Position numbers and translations under genes: made by a program. The notes below the pieces were generated by a model. It made no database searches. It saw only the letters and a list, made by a program, of their open reading frames with translations, and had not been told where the DNA came from. Source: Caballeronia sp. TF1N1 (lineage in GTDB: Bacteria; Pseudomonadota; Gammaproteobacteria; Burkholderiales; Burkholderiaceae). Taken from it: a stretch of DNA of 64,000 nt. The stretch covers positions 496,001 through 560,000 of the forward strand of contig NZ_CP084627.1 of assembly GCF_022878925.1 (NCBI RefSeq), written 5' to 3'. This document shows positions 16,830-24,209 of this stretch, one piece after another (the stretch's first letter is position 1; every line of letters starts with the position of its first letter).

Positions 16830-19454
16830 ATGCACCCGGCTATCTCCATGCAATCGTCGCAATCAAGTCAGCAGCGGATTTCCAACGGCTTTACAGCATC
16901 TTCGTTCGTGCTGCGACCGGTTGCGGCGATCGTGTTATGCGCCTTTGGCATGGCTGCCTGGATGCATCCGGTAAGCGCGCTCGCGAACGAACCGAAGAAG
17001 GCAGCCGAATTCGATACGACCTTCCTGCAAATGGATTCGACAAGCGGCGTCGACGTCGCGCGTTTCTCGCGCGGTAACGTTGTATCGCCGGGCGCGTATG
17101 CAGTCGACATCGTGGTCAACGGCAACCGTGTCGCGCGCGAGGACGTGCGCTTCAACGCCTCGCATGTTGGAGAAAACGCGACGCCGTGCCTCACGCGCAA
17201 GATGCTCGAAGTCTATGGTCTGGACTTCACGAAGCTCGCAGCCGATCATGCCGCCGACACTGCATCGGCCGATGCGAATGCATGCGTCGAGCTGACCTCG
17301 CTCGTGCCCGATGCCTCCGTCAGCTTCGACTTCGCCGAGCAGACGCTAACGTTGTCGATCCCGCAAAAGTATCTGCGCAATGCGGCTCGCGGCTATGTGT
17401 CGCCCGAGTTGTGGGACAACGGCGTGAACGCCGGCTTTCTCAGCTACAACGCCAATGCGTACCGCAGCGACAGCGGCGGTATGCACGCTACGCAGGAATA
17501 CCTCGGCCTCAACGCGGGCGTGAACATCGGCGGATGGCACTTTCGGCATCAATCGTCGATCACGTCCGGCACAGGCCAGGCGACCCAGTTCGACGACATC
17601 GCGACCTATGTCCAGCACGACGTGCCGAAGTTCAAGGCGCAAGCGACGCTCGGCGACGCGCAGACCACCGGCGAGGTGTTCGACAGCATTGCGTTTCGCG
17701 GCGCGCAGATTGCCACCGACGACCGCATGTTGCCTGAATCGCTGCGCGGCTATGCGCCTGTGGTGCGCGGCACGGCGGAATCGAATGCGCGCGTGACGGT
17801 GCGTCAGAACGGCCAGGTGATCTATGAGACGAGCGTGTCGCCGGGACCGTTCGAGATTCGCGATCTGTACGCCACCGGTTACGGCGGCGATCTGGACGTC
17901 ACCGTTACCGAGGCCGATGGCCGCGCGAAACATTTCGAAGTGCCGTACGCATCGGTGGCACAGTCGCTGCGCGCGGGCACGACGCGCTTCGCCGTCACGG
18001 CCGGCCAGTTGCGCGATGAGTCGTTGCACACGAAACCGGGCTTTGCGCAATTCACGTTGCAACGCGGGCTGACCAATCAGGTCACGCTGTACGGCGGCGC
18101 GATTGCATCGGAAGGCTATGTCGCGGCTAACTTCGGCGCCGCGCTCAACACGAAGTTCGGCGCTTTCGCGACCGACATCACCTCCGCGCGCACGCAAGTC
18201 CCGGGCGCTTCCATGCAGAAAGGGCGCAGTCTGCACGTGGGTTACAACAAGTTTATCGATCCGACCGGCACCAACGTCACCTTTGGCGCGTATCGCTACT
18301 CGGACGCGGGCTATCTCAATCTGAGCGATGCCGCCCGCGTCCGCGACGAAGCCATGTTCGGCGGCACGCCCACCGATCGTAACCGCGGCCGCCTGCAGGT
18401 GAGCATCAATCAGCCGTTGAAGGATCACGGTTCGGTGTTTCTGACGACATCGGCGCAAAGCTACTGGAATCGGCCGGGGCGCGACGTGTTCTATCAGGCG
18501 GGTTACTCGAACAGTTTCAAGTACGGCACTTACAGCATTACGGCGGGCCGCTCGACCGACGCGGACGGCACGCCTTCGAACCAGATCATGGTCAGCACGA
18601 CGATCCCGCTCGGTCATTCGCAACACTCGCCACAACTGACGACGAATCTAAGCGCGAGCAACGGCTCGGCTAGCGTGCAGACGAGTCTAAGCGGCAACGC
18701 GGGCGCCGAGAATCAGTATTCATACAACGTCTACGGCTCAGGCGGTCAGAGCGCGAGTTCGTCGGCGAACATGAACGCTGGCGCGAGCGGCGCGTATCAC
18801 GGCGCGCATGGACAGGTCACGGCATCCGCGAGTGCGGGAGCCAATTCTTCGCAGGTGTCGGCGGGCGTGAGCGGTTCGATCGTCGCGCACCCCGGCGGCG
18901 TGACGTTTTCGCAGACGGTCGGCGACACGTTCGGAATCGTCGAGGCAAAGGGCGCGGAAGGCGCGAGCGTGTCGAGCGCGAGTGGCGTGAAGGTCGATTC
19001 GCATGGCTACGCGGTCGTGCCGTATCTCACGCCGTACGACATGAACAGCGTCGATATCGATCCGAAGGGCACGTCGACCGATGTCGAGTTTGCATCGACA
19101 TCCGAGAAGTCGGCGCCGCATCTCGGTTCCATCGTCATGTTGAAATACAAGACGGTGACGGGACGCGCAGCGCTGATTCGCGCGCCGCGTCTGAATGGCG
19201 AAGCGTTGCCGTTCGGCGCGGAAGTCGTGGATGGCGAAGGCCGCGTGGCGGGCGTCGTCGCGCAGGACAGCCGCATTTTCGCGCGCGGTATCGACGAGAA
19301 GGGCACGCTCGTAGTGAAGTGGGGCGATCACGCGGGCGAACAATGCAGCGTCGATTATTCGTTGCCTGCCAAGAGCGGCAAGGCGGACGCGGGGTATGCA
19401 TCGATCGAAGCGCATTGCTTGCCGCGCACGGTGATGGCGGCAAACGCGTTCTGA
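16830..19454 (+). CDS. Outer-membrane fimbrial usher (FimD/PapC family)
   Basis: Usher of about 874 residues from the ATG at 16830 (MHPAISMQSS); 16848 is an alternative. A signal segment (VAAIVLCAFGMAAWMHPVSA) precedes the periplasmic N-domain that binds chaperone-pilin complexes (EFDTTFLQMDSTSGVDVARF). The plug/barrel segment GPFEIRDLYATGYGGDLDV is strongly conserved, and the C-terminal region has the disulfide pair around EQCSVDYSLP and EAHCLP. The length and all expected sections are present, so it should be a functional 24-strand pore. It lies about 190 bp after the chaperone gene. No tip adhesin gene follows. Confidence 0.93.
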   Translation: MHPAISMQSSQSSQQRISNGFTASSFVLRPVAAIVLCAFGMAAWMHPVSALANEPKKAAEFDTTFLQMDSTSGVDVARFSRGNVVSPGAYAVDIVVNGNRVAREDVRFNASHVGENATPCLTRKMLEVYGLDFTKLAADHAADTASADANACVELTSLVPDASVSFDFAEQTLTLSIPQKYLRNAARGYVSPELWDNGVNAGFLSYNANAYRSDSGGMHATQEYLGLNAGVNIGGWHFRHQSSITSGTGQATQFDDIATYVQHDVPKFKAQATLGDAQTTGEVFDSIAFRGAQIATDDRMLPESLRGYAPVVRGTAESNARVTVRQNGQVIYETSVSPGPFEIRDLYATGYGGDLDVTVTEADGRAKHFEVPYASVAQSLRAGTTRFAVTAGQLRDESLHTKPGFAQFTLQRGLTNQVTLYGGAIASEGYVAANFGAALNTKFGAFATDITSARTQVPGASMQKGRSLHVGYNKFIDPTGTNVTFGAYRYSDAGYLNLSDAARVRDEAMFGGTPTDRNRGRLQVSINQPLKDHGSVFLTTSAQSYWNRPGRDVFYQAGYSNSFKYGTYSITAGRSTDADGTPSNQIMVSTTIPLGHSQHSPQLTTNLSASNGSASVQTSLSGNAGAENQYSYNVYGSGGQSASSSANMNAGASGAYHGAHGQVTASASAGANSSQVSAGVSGSIVAHPGGVTFSQTVGDTFGIVEAKGAEGASVSSASGVKVDSHGYAVVPYLTPYDMNSVDIDPKGTSTDVEFASTSEKSAPHLGSIVMLKYKTVTGRAALIRAPRLNGEALPFGAEVVDGEGRVAGVVAQDSRIFARGIDEKGTLVVKWGDHAGEQCSVDYSLPAKSGKADAGYASIEAHCLPRTVMAANAF

Positions 19455-19706
19455 CATGAACGTGCAAGTTGGAGGAGCTTGCAACTGCGACCGGGCCTCC
19501 GAGAGTCCGGCGCGCGTGAAAGCCCGAGCTGTTTGAAGTTGCCAACCCGAACCCGTCTTAATTTCAATTCGCACCTTTGCACGCGAGCATTTACCGCCTA
19601 GAGTTAAAGTAGATTCTCAACTCTCTGGGAGGTGGGCATGAGGACCGGACCAAGGCAAATGGTGCGCTTGCTGGCGACGCTCCGGCATGCCGCGCACTGC
19701 AGGGCG

Positions 19707-19820
19707 TTACGCGCGGCGGCCGCGCACGAAGCCCAAGGTCGGGAAGAAGCCGATAAAGAGGCCAAGGAGGCCGAAGACAAGGAGCGCAATGCGGTCGCGC
19801 CGGATTCCTCGAAACTCCAT
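19707..19820 (-). CDS. Possible 37-residue single-span membrane protein
   Basis: Small frame with a charged N-terminus (MEFRGIRRDR), one hydrophobic helix (IALLVFGLLGLFIGFFPTLG) and an Arg-rich end (FVRGRRA). This is a textbook small membrane protein profile, and third positions are mostly G or C as in neighbouring genes. Its ribosome-binding site is weak. The same DNA in the plus direction has a 65-residue Glu/Lys/Ala-rich frame starting at 19638 after a strong GGGAGGTG; the two cannot be separated by eye. I favour the minus frame on composition. Confidence 0.4.
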   Translation of the reverse strand: MEFRGIRRDRIALLVFGLLGLFIGFFPTLGFVRGRRA

Positions 19821-19841
19821 CGGCGAATACATTGATTTGGT

Positions 19842-20273
19842 TCAGACGCGCGCCGCGTTTCGATAGGGCGAAAAGCGCCAATGGCCCGCCGGGTCCTTCA
19901 CCGCGACGGCCCCATGTTCGTGCAGAACTTCGCTGACCGAAGCAGGTTTGATGTCATCCGAGATGCGAATTACAAGTAACGTGCGCTCGCGCATCTCCGG
20001 CATTTGCGGCACATCATCTATCTTTCTCGCCGCAGGCTCGTTCGGCACGAAGCGGTTGTGCGCGCCGATTACACCTTGATGTTCACCGTGCGCGACGTAT
20101 TCCGCGTCGTCTTCACTGTGGGCAGGAAGCGGGAAGGCACCGATTTCGACGTCGTCGTGACCCGAACGATATAAGTGCGTATCGTCGCGGCTCAGTCCTG
20201 CAAGTTGCAAGGCGCGCAGTGCTTCATGCCCATCACGATAACAAGCGAACACACCAACTATGATTTGATTCAT
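19842..20273 (-). CDS. Conserved hypothetical protein, general-stress-protein-like
   Basis: Protein of 143 residues starting at the ATG at 20273 (MNQIIVGVFACYRDGHEALR), preceded by AGGAAGCGACG. The N-terminal half has a beta-alpha-beta look common to small stress proteins of the 'heat-induced YflT-like' type (IVGVF...A..AL..L...GLSRDDTHL). The centre is acidic and His-rich (HSEDDAEYVAHGEHQG). The C-terminal half repeats a strand-helix-strand pattern (RTLLVIRISDD, VLHEHGAVAVKDPAGHW). No catalytic motif is visible. I infer a stress-related cytoplasmic protein; function unknown. Confidence 0.65.
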   Translation of the reverse strand: MNQIIVGVFACYRDGHEALRALQLAGLSRDDTHLYRSGHDDVEIGAFPLPAHSEDDAEYVAHGEHQGVIGAHNRFVPNEPAARKIDDVPQMPEMRERTLLVIRISDDIKPASVSEVLHEHGAVAVKDPAGHWRFSPYRNAARV

Positions 20274-20550
20274 CGTCGCTTCCTCCAAAGGCATGCGGTT
20301 GAGCAAGCCTCAAGCAACTGATTGTTGGACATGCAATGCCGCATTTGATTCGAATTCGATTTGCCGGCATGCACGAGACTCATTCTTCATATGAAGTCAG
20401 CAATGGGCATTCCCGCATGACAAATCGAAAGCCTCACGGGCGGGCATACTCGGGACCGTCCGGGTTGCGACCCTAAGCGTCATCGCATAAAGTGTGTGGG
20501 CTTGGAGAGCGGTACTCATGCGTCACGCGACGCGCCCTTGACGAGGTTTG

Positions 20551-20937
20551 ATGATGGCGAATGCCCGCGTATGCATGCTTCTGCTGTGCGCGATTGCTGC
20601 TGGTCCGGTTTGCGCGGCGTCTTGTTATAGCGATGGCGACGTCGTGACGCTCGAAGGCACGGCCGCACGCCAGGCGCCACGACAAGCCGAAGCCGACGCC
20701 AAGCCAGCATGGGTGCTTACGCTCGCGCGCCCCATATGCGTGCTGAGCCAGGCTTCGGGACGAGCCGCGCCACAACAGTCGAATGTATCGACGGTGCAGG
20801 TCATCGACGCCATACCGACGGAGAATGCACGCATCCGTCTAACCGGCAAGCTCGTTACCGGCAATGTGAGCGCCTATTACGCGGTGCCGACCGCCATTTG
20901 GGTGCTGAAAGAACGCGTGATATCCAACGGCGAGTGA
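20551..20937 (+). CDS. Secreted DUF4431-like protein
   Basis: Protein of 128 residues with an N-terminal signal peptide (CMLLLCAIAAGPVCAAS) and then CYSDGDVVTLEG, LTLARPICVLS and VQVIDAIPTENARIRLTGKL. This two-Cys beta-rich layout fits the DUF4431 family of small periplasmic proteins of unknown role. Start choice among the three consecutive or nearby Met codons (20548, 20551, 20554) is uncertain; a GAGG lies before them. It stands alone between short intergenic regions. Confidence 0.65.
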   Translation: MMANARVCMLLLCAIAAGPVCAASCYSDGDVVTLEGTAARQAPRQAEADAKPAWVLTLARPICVLSQASGRAAPQQSNVSTVQVIDAIPTENARIRLTGKLVTGNVSAYYAVPTAIWVLKERVISNGE

Positions 20938-20943
20938 AGCGCC

Positions 20944-21111
20944 TCAAGCAGCTTTCGCGAGACAGCGCGAATATTCGGCGACGACGAACTGCAACGGCAG
21001 GTTGTCGAGCTTGCGTTCTTCGGCAAAGCGCACGATGGCATCGAGTTGCTGGCCGGTGCATCGAAATGCTTGGCGGCGCGGCGCGCAATACGTCTTATTG
21101 TTCGTGGTCAT
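20944..21111 (-). CDS. Small hypothetical protein, 55 residues
   Basis: Short frame MTTNNKTYCAPRRQAFRCTG, then QQLDAIVRFAEERKLDNLPL and QFVVAEYSRCLAKAA. It has an amphipathic helical second half, balanced composition and three cysteines. A ribosome-binding site (AGAGGATTGCC) directly precedes the ATG at 21111, and codon third positions look like those of real genes here. It converges with the DUF4431 gene, 6 bp apart. A 25-bp dyad lies 32 bp upstream of its start. Function unknown. Confidence 0.6.
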   Translation of the reverse strand: MTTNNKTYCAPRRQAFRCTGQQLDAIVRFAEERKLDNLPLQFVVAEYSRCLAKAA

Positions 21112-21419
21112 GGCAATCCTCTTTCCCGGTTTCTTGAACCTGGACCTTCCCCCGACAGGGGCAGGTCGTCCGACGGTTTAACCGTGGGTGCGCCTGCTCT
21201 TTGGTCGCTGCACGTATTTAGCCGCAGCGCCGCCTGGACCACCGCCTGTTGGCGCACATAGTCATCGATGGTCGTTGTGTCTAGCGCAAACGGTGGGCCC
21301 GAGCAGTTACGCTGGGTGGGTTTGCGCACAGAGAAAGCGCGCTGAAGGGAAGAGAGACTTGCCTTGCCGTAAGCTGCAACATGGCGAGCGGCGCCGGTTC
21401 GCCGCCCGCAGATCTTCGT
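21112..21419. other. Intergenic region, mostly featureless
   Basis: About 310 bp between the 55-residue gene and the protease gene stop. Apart from the dyad at 21143-21167 I see no supported gene, repeat or RNA element. Confidence 0.45.
21143..21167. promoter_or_regulatory. Operator-like dyad upstream of the 55-residue gene
   Basis: Interrupted palindrome: GACCT-T-CCCC, a five-base centre CGACA, then GGGG-C-AGGTC. The arms are 10 bp with one mismatch. The ACCTTCCCC arm recalls MerR-family metal operators such as CueR sites, but no MerR gene is nearby and the spacing is 2 bp wider than usual. It could also form an RNA hairpin in the leader of the minus-strand gene. Confidence 0.35.
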
Positions 21420-22454
21420 TTAGCCGTGTTGCTCGACGGGCGTCACATCGAGTTCGAGTTTCTGCGTATTGCGCAGTACCGATACCTTGACCGCTTTGTC
21501 GATACGCGAAGCATCGAGCGTGCGCTGAAGTCCATCGACGCTATCGACGCCGACATCGTCCACCGCGACGATCCGGTCGCCCACCTGCAAACCTCCGAGC
21601 GCAGCCGGGCTGCCCTTGACGATCTCCATCACATGCACGCCGCTCGTCACCGTCAGCGCGAAGAAGCGTTGCACGCGCCGCGAAATGGGCGTCGTCGTGC
21701 CCGCCACGCCAATATAAGCGCGCCGCACCCGGCCATGCGCGAAAATCTGCATGATCGCCCACTTGGCCGTATCGATTGCGGTGGCAAAGGAAATGGCCTG
21801 CGCGCCGGAAATGATCGCCGTGTTGACGCCGATCACCTGTCCCGCCGAATTGATGAGTGGTCCGCCCGAATTGCCGGGATTGAGCGCCGCGTCCGTCTGA
21901 ATGACGTCGTAGATCATGCGGCCTGAAGTGGAGCGCAACGAACGCCCGAGCGCGGATACCACGCCCGTGGTGACGGTCTGCGCAAGCCCGAGCGGATTGC
22001 CGACCGCGATGGCGATCTGCCCGACGCGCAAGCTGCCCGAATCGCCGAGTTCGACATGCGGCAGCGGCTCCGGCGAACCGATACGCAGCACCGCGAGATC
22101 GCTGCCCGGATCGTCGCCGACGAGATCGGCGTGAAAGCGGCCGCCATCGGCGAGCGTGACCGTGATTCGCGTCGCGCCATGCACGACGTGGCTATTGGTC
22201 AGCAAATAGCCATCCGGCGTGAAGATGAAGCCCGAACCGGTGCCGCCGGCCACGCGCCGCGCGCCGTTATGGTCGATATCGCGCTCGACCGAGATGAAAA
22301 CCACCGCCTGCTGCACGCGTTCGAGCGCGCCGATCACGGTGCGCGAATAGGCATCGAGTAGAGCGGTATCGTCGAGCGTCAGGGCATTCGGCGAAGGTGT
22401 GGCGTCCTGCGCACCGCGCGCAAGATCGTCGATGAATTGAGGTCGGCTTCCCAT
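21420..22454 (-). CDS. HtrA/DegP-like trypsin-family serine protease with PDZ domain
   Basis: Protein of 344 residues from the ATG at 22454 (MGSRPQFIDDLARGAQ). The protease domain has the complete triad: His in TNSHVVHGATRI, Asp in DPGSDLAVLRI and Ser in LNPGNSGGPLINS. A single PDZ domain follows (GVHVMEIVKGSPAALGGLQ, DRIVAVDDVGVDSVDGL). This is the DegS/HtrA architecture. No signal peptide or N-terminal membrane helix is visible, which is unusual for periplasmic HtrA. An in-frame extension to 22550 does not supply one either. It follows the Ap4A phosphorylase-like gene on the same strand with 70 bp between. Confidence 0.88.
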   Translation of the reverse strand: MGSRPQFIDDLARGAQDATPSPNALTLDDTALLDAYSRTVIGALERVQQAVVFISVERDIDHNGARRVAGGTGSGFIFTPDGYLLTNSHVVHGATRITVTLADGGRFHADLVGDDPGSDLAVLRIGSPEPLPHVELGDSGSLRVGQIAIAVGNPLGLAQTVTTGVVSALGRSLRSTSGRMIYDVIQTDAALNPGNSGGPLINSAGQVIGVNTAIISGAQAISFATAIDTAKWAIMQIFAHGRVRRAYIGVAGTTTPISRRVQRFFALTVTSGVHVMEIVKGSPAALGGLQVGDRIVAVDDVGVDSVDGLQRTLDASRIDKAVKVSVLRNTQKLELDVTPVEQHG

Positions 22455-22524
22455 TGCTGGACTCCAGATGAACGTCTGGAAGCGGACATGCGGGGCAAGC
22501 CCGCGCTTTTCAAGATGGCGCTGC

Positions 22525-23421
22525 TCAGGGCGCGCACGTGGCTCGTGCAAGCAAGGCCATCGGGCCGAGCGATTCGACGATCAGGTGCTGTGCGTCGTCG
22601 CGCACGAATAGCGAGCCCGCGAAGCCGAGCGCGTTCACCGCGACGCCTTCGACGTGCGACACGCCGCGCGGCACGACGAGCATCCAGCGCCGCGTGACGA
22701 GCAGGTTGTAAGGCGCCGATTGATGCGTGCTGCCGGCGACATCGAGCGCTTTCACGCCGATGGCATCGAGTAGTTCGAGATAGATTTCGTGGATGCGTGC
22801 CGGCCCGGTTTGAACACCGAGGTCGAGCCACGCGGCGGCATGCGCGAAACCAAGACCGGGCGCACGAAAGACGCCTTCGCCGCGCGCCGCTTCGATGAGC
22901 GCTTCGATTGGCAACGCGTGACCATCGAGCGGCAGCGGCACCATTTGCAGATGCTTATGCGGCTGACTCGATCCCGCGACCGAGCCGCCGTTATAGAAGC
23001 TCAGGCCATCGAACTGCGCAAGGCATGCAAAGAGCGCGGCGAAGTCGTCGGCGCAAAGCAGCGCTTCCTGAGGTTCGAACGCGCTCGTCACGACGAGCAG
23101 ATGATGCGCGAGCACGTTGAATTTATTGAGCAAGAGAAAGTGCCGCTCGCCTATATCGCCGACGAAGAGCGCTTCCTCGCACGGCGAAAAGGGATCGCGC
23201 CACGGGCTTGCGGCATCGGCGATGGATTTGGCGGCGAGCTTCGACTGTTCTTCCTTCCGGGCGAGATTCGCGACTTGCCGGACGAGAAAGCGCACGCCGC
23301 CGTCTTCAATGACGTGCTGCACGGTATCGAAGGAACGCAACGCGCCGCATGACAGTGCTTGAGCGGTGCGTGCCACGACGGTTTGCCAAGAAGGCGCATG
23401 TAATGGAAGGAGGTTTTTCAT
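22525..23421 (-). CDS. ATP adenylyltransferase (Ap4A phosphorylase)-like protein
   Basis: Protein of 298 residues with the HIT-superfamily motif GSSQPHKHLQMVPLP (HxHxQxx type) near residue 155, preceded by LLLNKFNVLAHHLLVVT and ending in a DUF4922/ATP_transf C-terminal domain (APYNLLVTRRWMLVVPR). Relatives split diadenosine tetraphosphate by phosphorolysis to ADP and ATP. The ATG at 23421 (MKNLLPLHAPSW) is preferred; a GTG at 23427 in frame is an alternative. Beta-proteobacteria carry several related copies. It heads a likely two-gene leftward unit with the protease. Confidence 0.82.
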   Translation of the reverse strand: MKNLLPLHAPSWQTVVARTAQALSCGALRSFDTVQHVIEDGGVRFLVRQVANLARKEEQSKLAAKSIADAASPWRDPFSPCEEALFVGDIGERHFLLLNKFNVLAHHLLVVTSAFEPQEALLCADDFAALFACLAQFDGLSFYNGGSVAGSSQPHKHLQMVPLPLDGHALPIEALIEAARGEGVFRAPGLGFAHAAAWLDLGVQTGPARIHEIYLELLDAIGVKALDVAGSTHQSAPYNLLVTRRWMLVVPRGVSHVEGVAVNALGFAGSLFVRDDAQHLIVESLGPMALLARATCAP

Positions 23422-23751
23422 TGGCACTCGAAAGTCGCTTCAATGGCCTATCGTTATTGCCTATTAGCAGTTTGATAAAAACGCTTCATGCGAAAACGCA
23501 ATCATACAATCTTCAAAGCAAATAAATCGAGAAAATCGAATTGTTAGGATTATTCGGTGTGTCTTTTTGCCGGTTGACTCTATAAAATTTCTTTAACTTG
23601 TTCACCAACATTTGAACTGAGCTTGCAGCTCAAGATTAAATGTGGGGGCAAGTAAGAATTCATCCATTTCAGAAGATATCGGATCACTTTAGTGTCCCGT
23701 GATTTTCCAATGGATGATTCCTTTTAATCTTGTGTTTTGAGAGGTATAAAA
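23422..23751. other. AT-rich upstream region of the small-peptide genes
   Basis: About 330 bp, conspicuously AT-rich (for example 23505-23605) in an otherwise GC-rich window. It presumably holds the divergent promoters of the Ap4A gene and the peptide genes. A TATAAA at 23582 could be a -10 element, but no good -35 accompanies it. No gene is seen. Confidence 0.5.
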
Positions 23752-23874
23752 ATGCAAAAGATCGATCGCGCCATGCTCGTTCAGGCCAACATCGCTGGCG
23801 GCGCCGCCAAGGGTGGGGCTGATTCGTCGTCGAGCACCTCGGTGACCATCAACATTAGCAGCGGCCAAAATTAG
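23752..23874 (+). CDS. Small Ser/Thr-rich peptide 1, possible precursor peptide
   Basis: A 40-residue peptide: MQKIDRAMLVQANIAGG followed by AAKGGADSSSSTSVTINISS and GQN. A GAGAGG ribosome-binding site lies eight bases before the ATG. It is a clear paralog of the next peptide: both start MQKIDRA-x-LV, share NIAGG, then Lys-Gly, a run of Ser/Thr, and an alternating beta-branched tail. The layout of short helical leader, Gly-Gly, then a low-complexity tail resembles double-glycine or RiPP precursors. No maturase, transporter or immunity gene is in the window. A non-precursor role is equally possible. Confidence 0.7.
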   Translation: MQKIDRAMLVQANIAGGAAKGGADSSSSTSVTINISSGQN

Positions 23875-23995
23875 TACTGGGCCTCGCGAAACCATAGTCG
23901 CAGCTTGTAGCAACAGCGGGACAAACTGCACATTGGATCAAGTCGGCTTAATCATCTCGTATTTGTTTTGTTCATATCTGTATCAAGGAAATATC

Positions 23996-24109
23996 ATGCA
24001 AAAGATCGATCGCGCAGCACTCGTGTACTCCAACATCGCCGGCGGCGACTCTAAGGGCTCGACGTCCTCCAGCTCGACCTCGACGGTCAACATCACGATC
24101 ACGGCATAA
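23996..24109 (+). CDS. Small Ser/Thr-rich peptide 2, possible precursor peptide
   Basis: A 37-residue paralog of the preceding peptide: MQKIDRAALVYSNIAGG, then DSKGSTSSSSTSTVNITITA. An AAGGAAATATC ribosome-binding site precedes the ATG. The first 19 bases of both genes are identical (ATG through GATCGCG), as are the residues that define the leader, while the tails vary in sequence but keep their Ser/Thr-rich and beta-branched character. This selection pattern argues for real translated genes. The 121-bp spacer has no obvious terminator, so both may be on one transcript that ends at the hairpin at 24141-24173. Confidence 0.7.
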   Translation: MQKIDRAALVYSNIAGGDSKGSTSSSSTSTVNITITA

Positions 24110-24140
24110 GCTTTAACGCTTACCGCCTCTAGTTGTGACG

Positions 24141-24173
24141 CAGCAAGGGCTGCGCATGAGTGCGCCCTTGCTG
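24141..24173 (+). terminator. Hairpin terminator after the small-peptide pair
   Basis: Perfect 10-bp stem CAGCAAGGGC (24141-24150) and GCCCTTGCTG (24164-24173), with a 13-base loop. It is followed by TAATGCTTTAAG, a weak T-tract. It lies 31 bp after the second peptide and 36 bp before the convergent dehydratase stop. Confidence 0.65.
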
Positions 24174-24209
24174 TAATGCTTTAAGTCTACGGTTACCACC
24201 TGCGCGGTA

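Noticed and set aside
17346..18635. Minus-strand frame of about 429 codons inside the usher
   Set aside because: It is antisense to the conserved usher, is Arg-rich with no recognisable motif, and has no ribosome-binding site.
19455..19600. Terminator after the usher
   Set aside because: TGCAAG and CTTGCA form a short hairpin with a 9-base loop but no T-run follows, so it is not called as a terminator.
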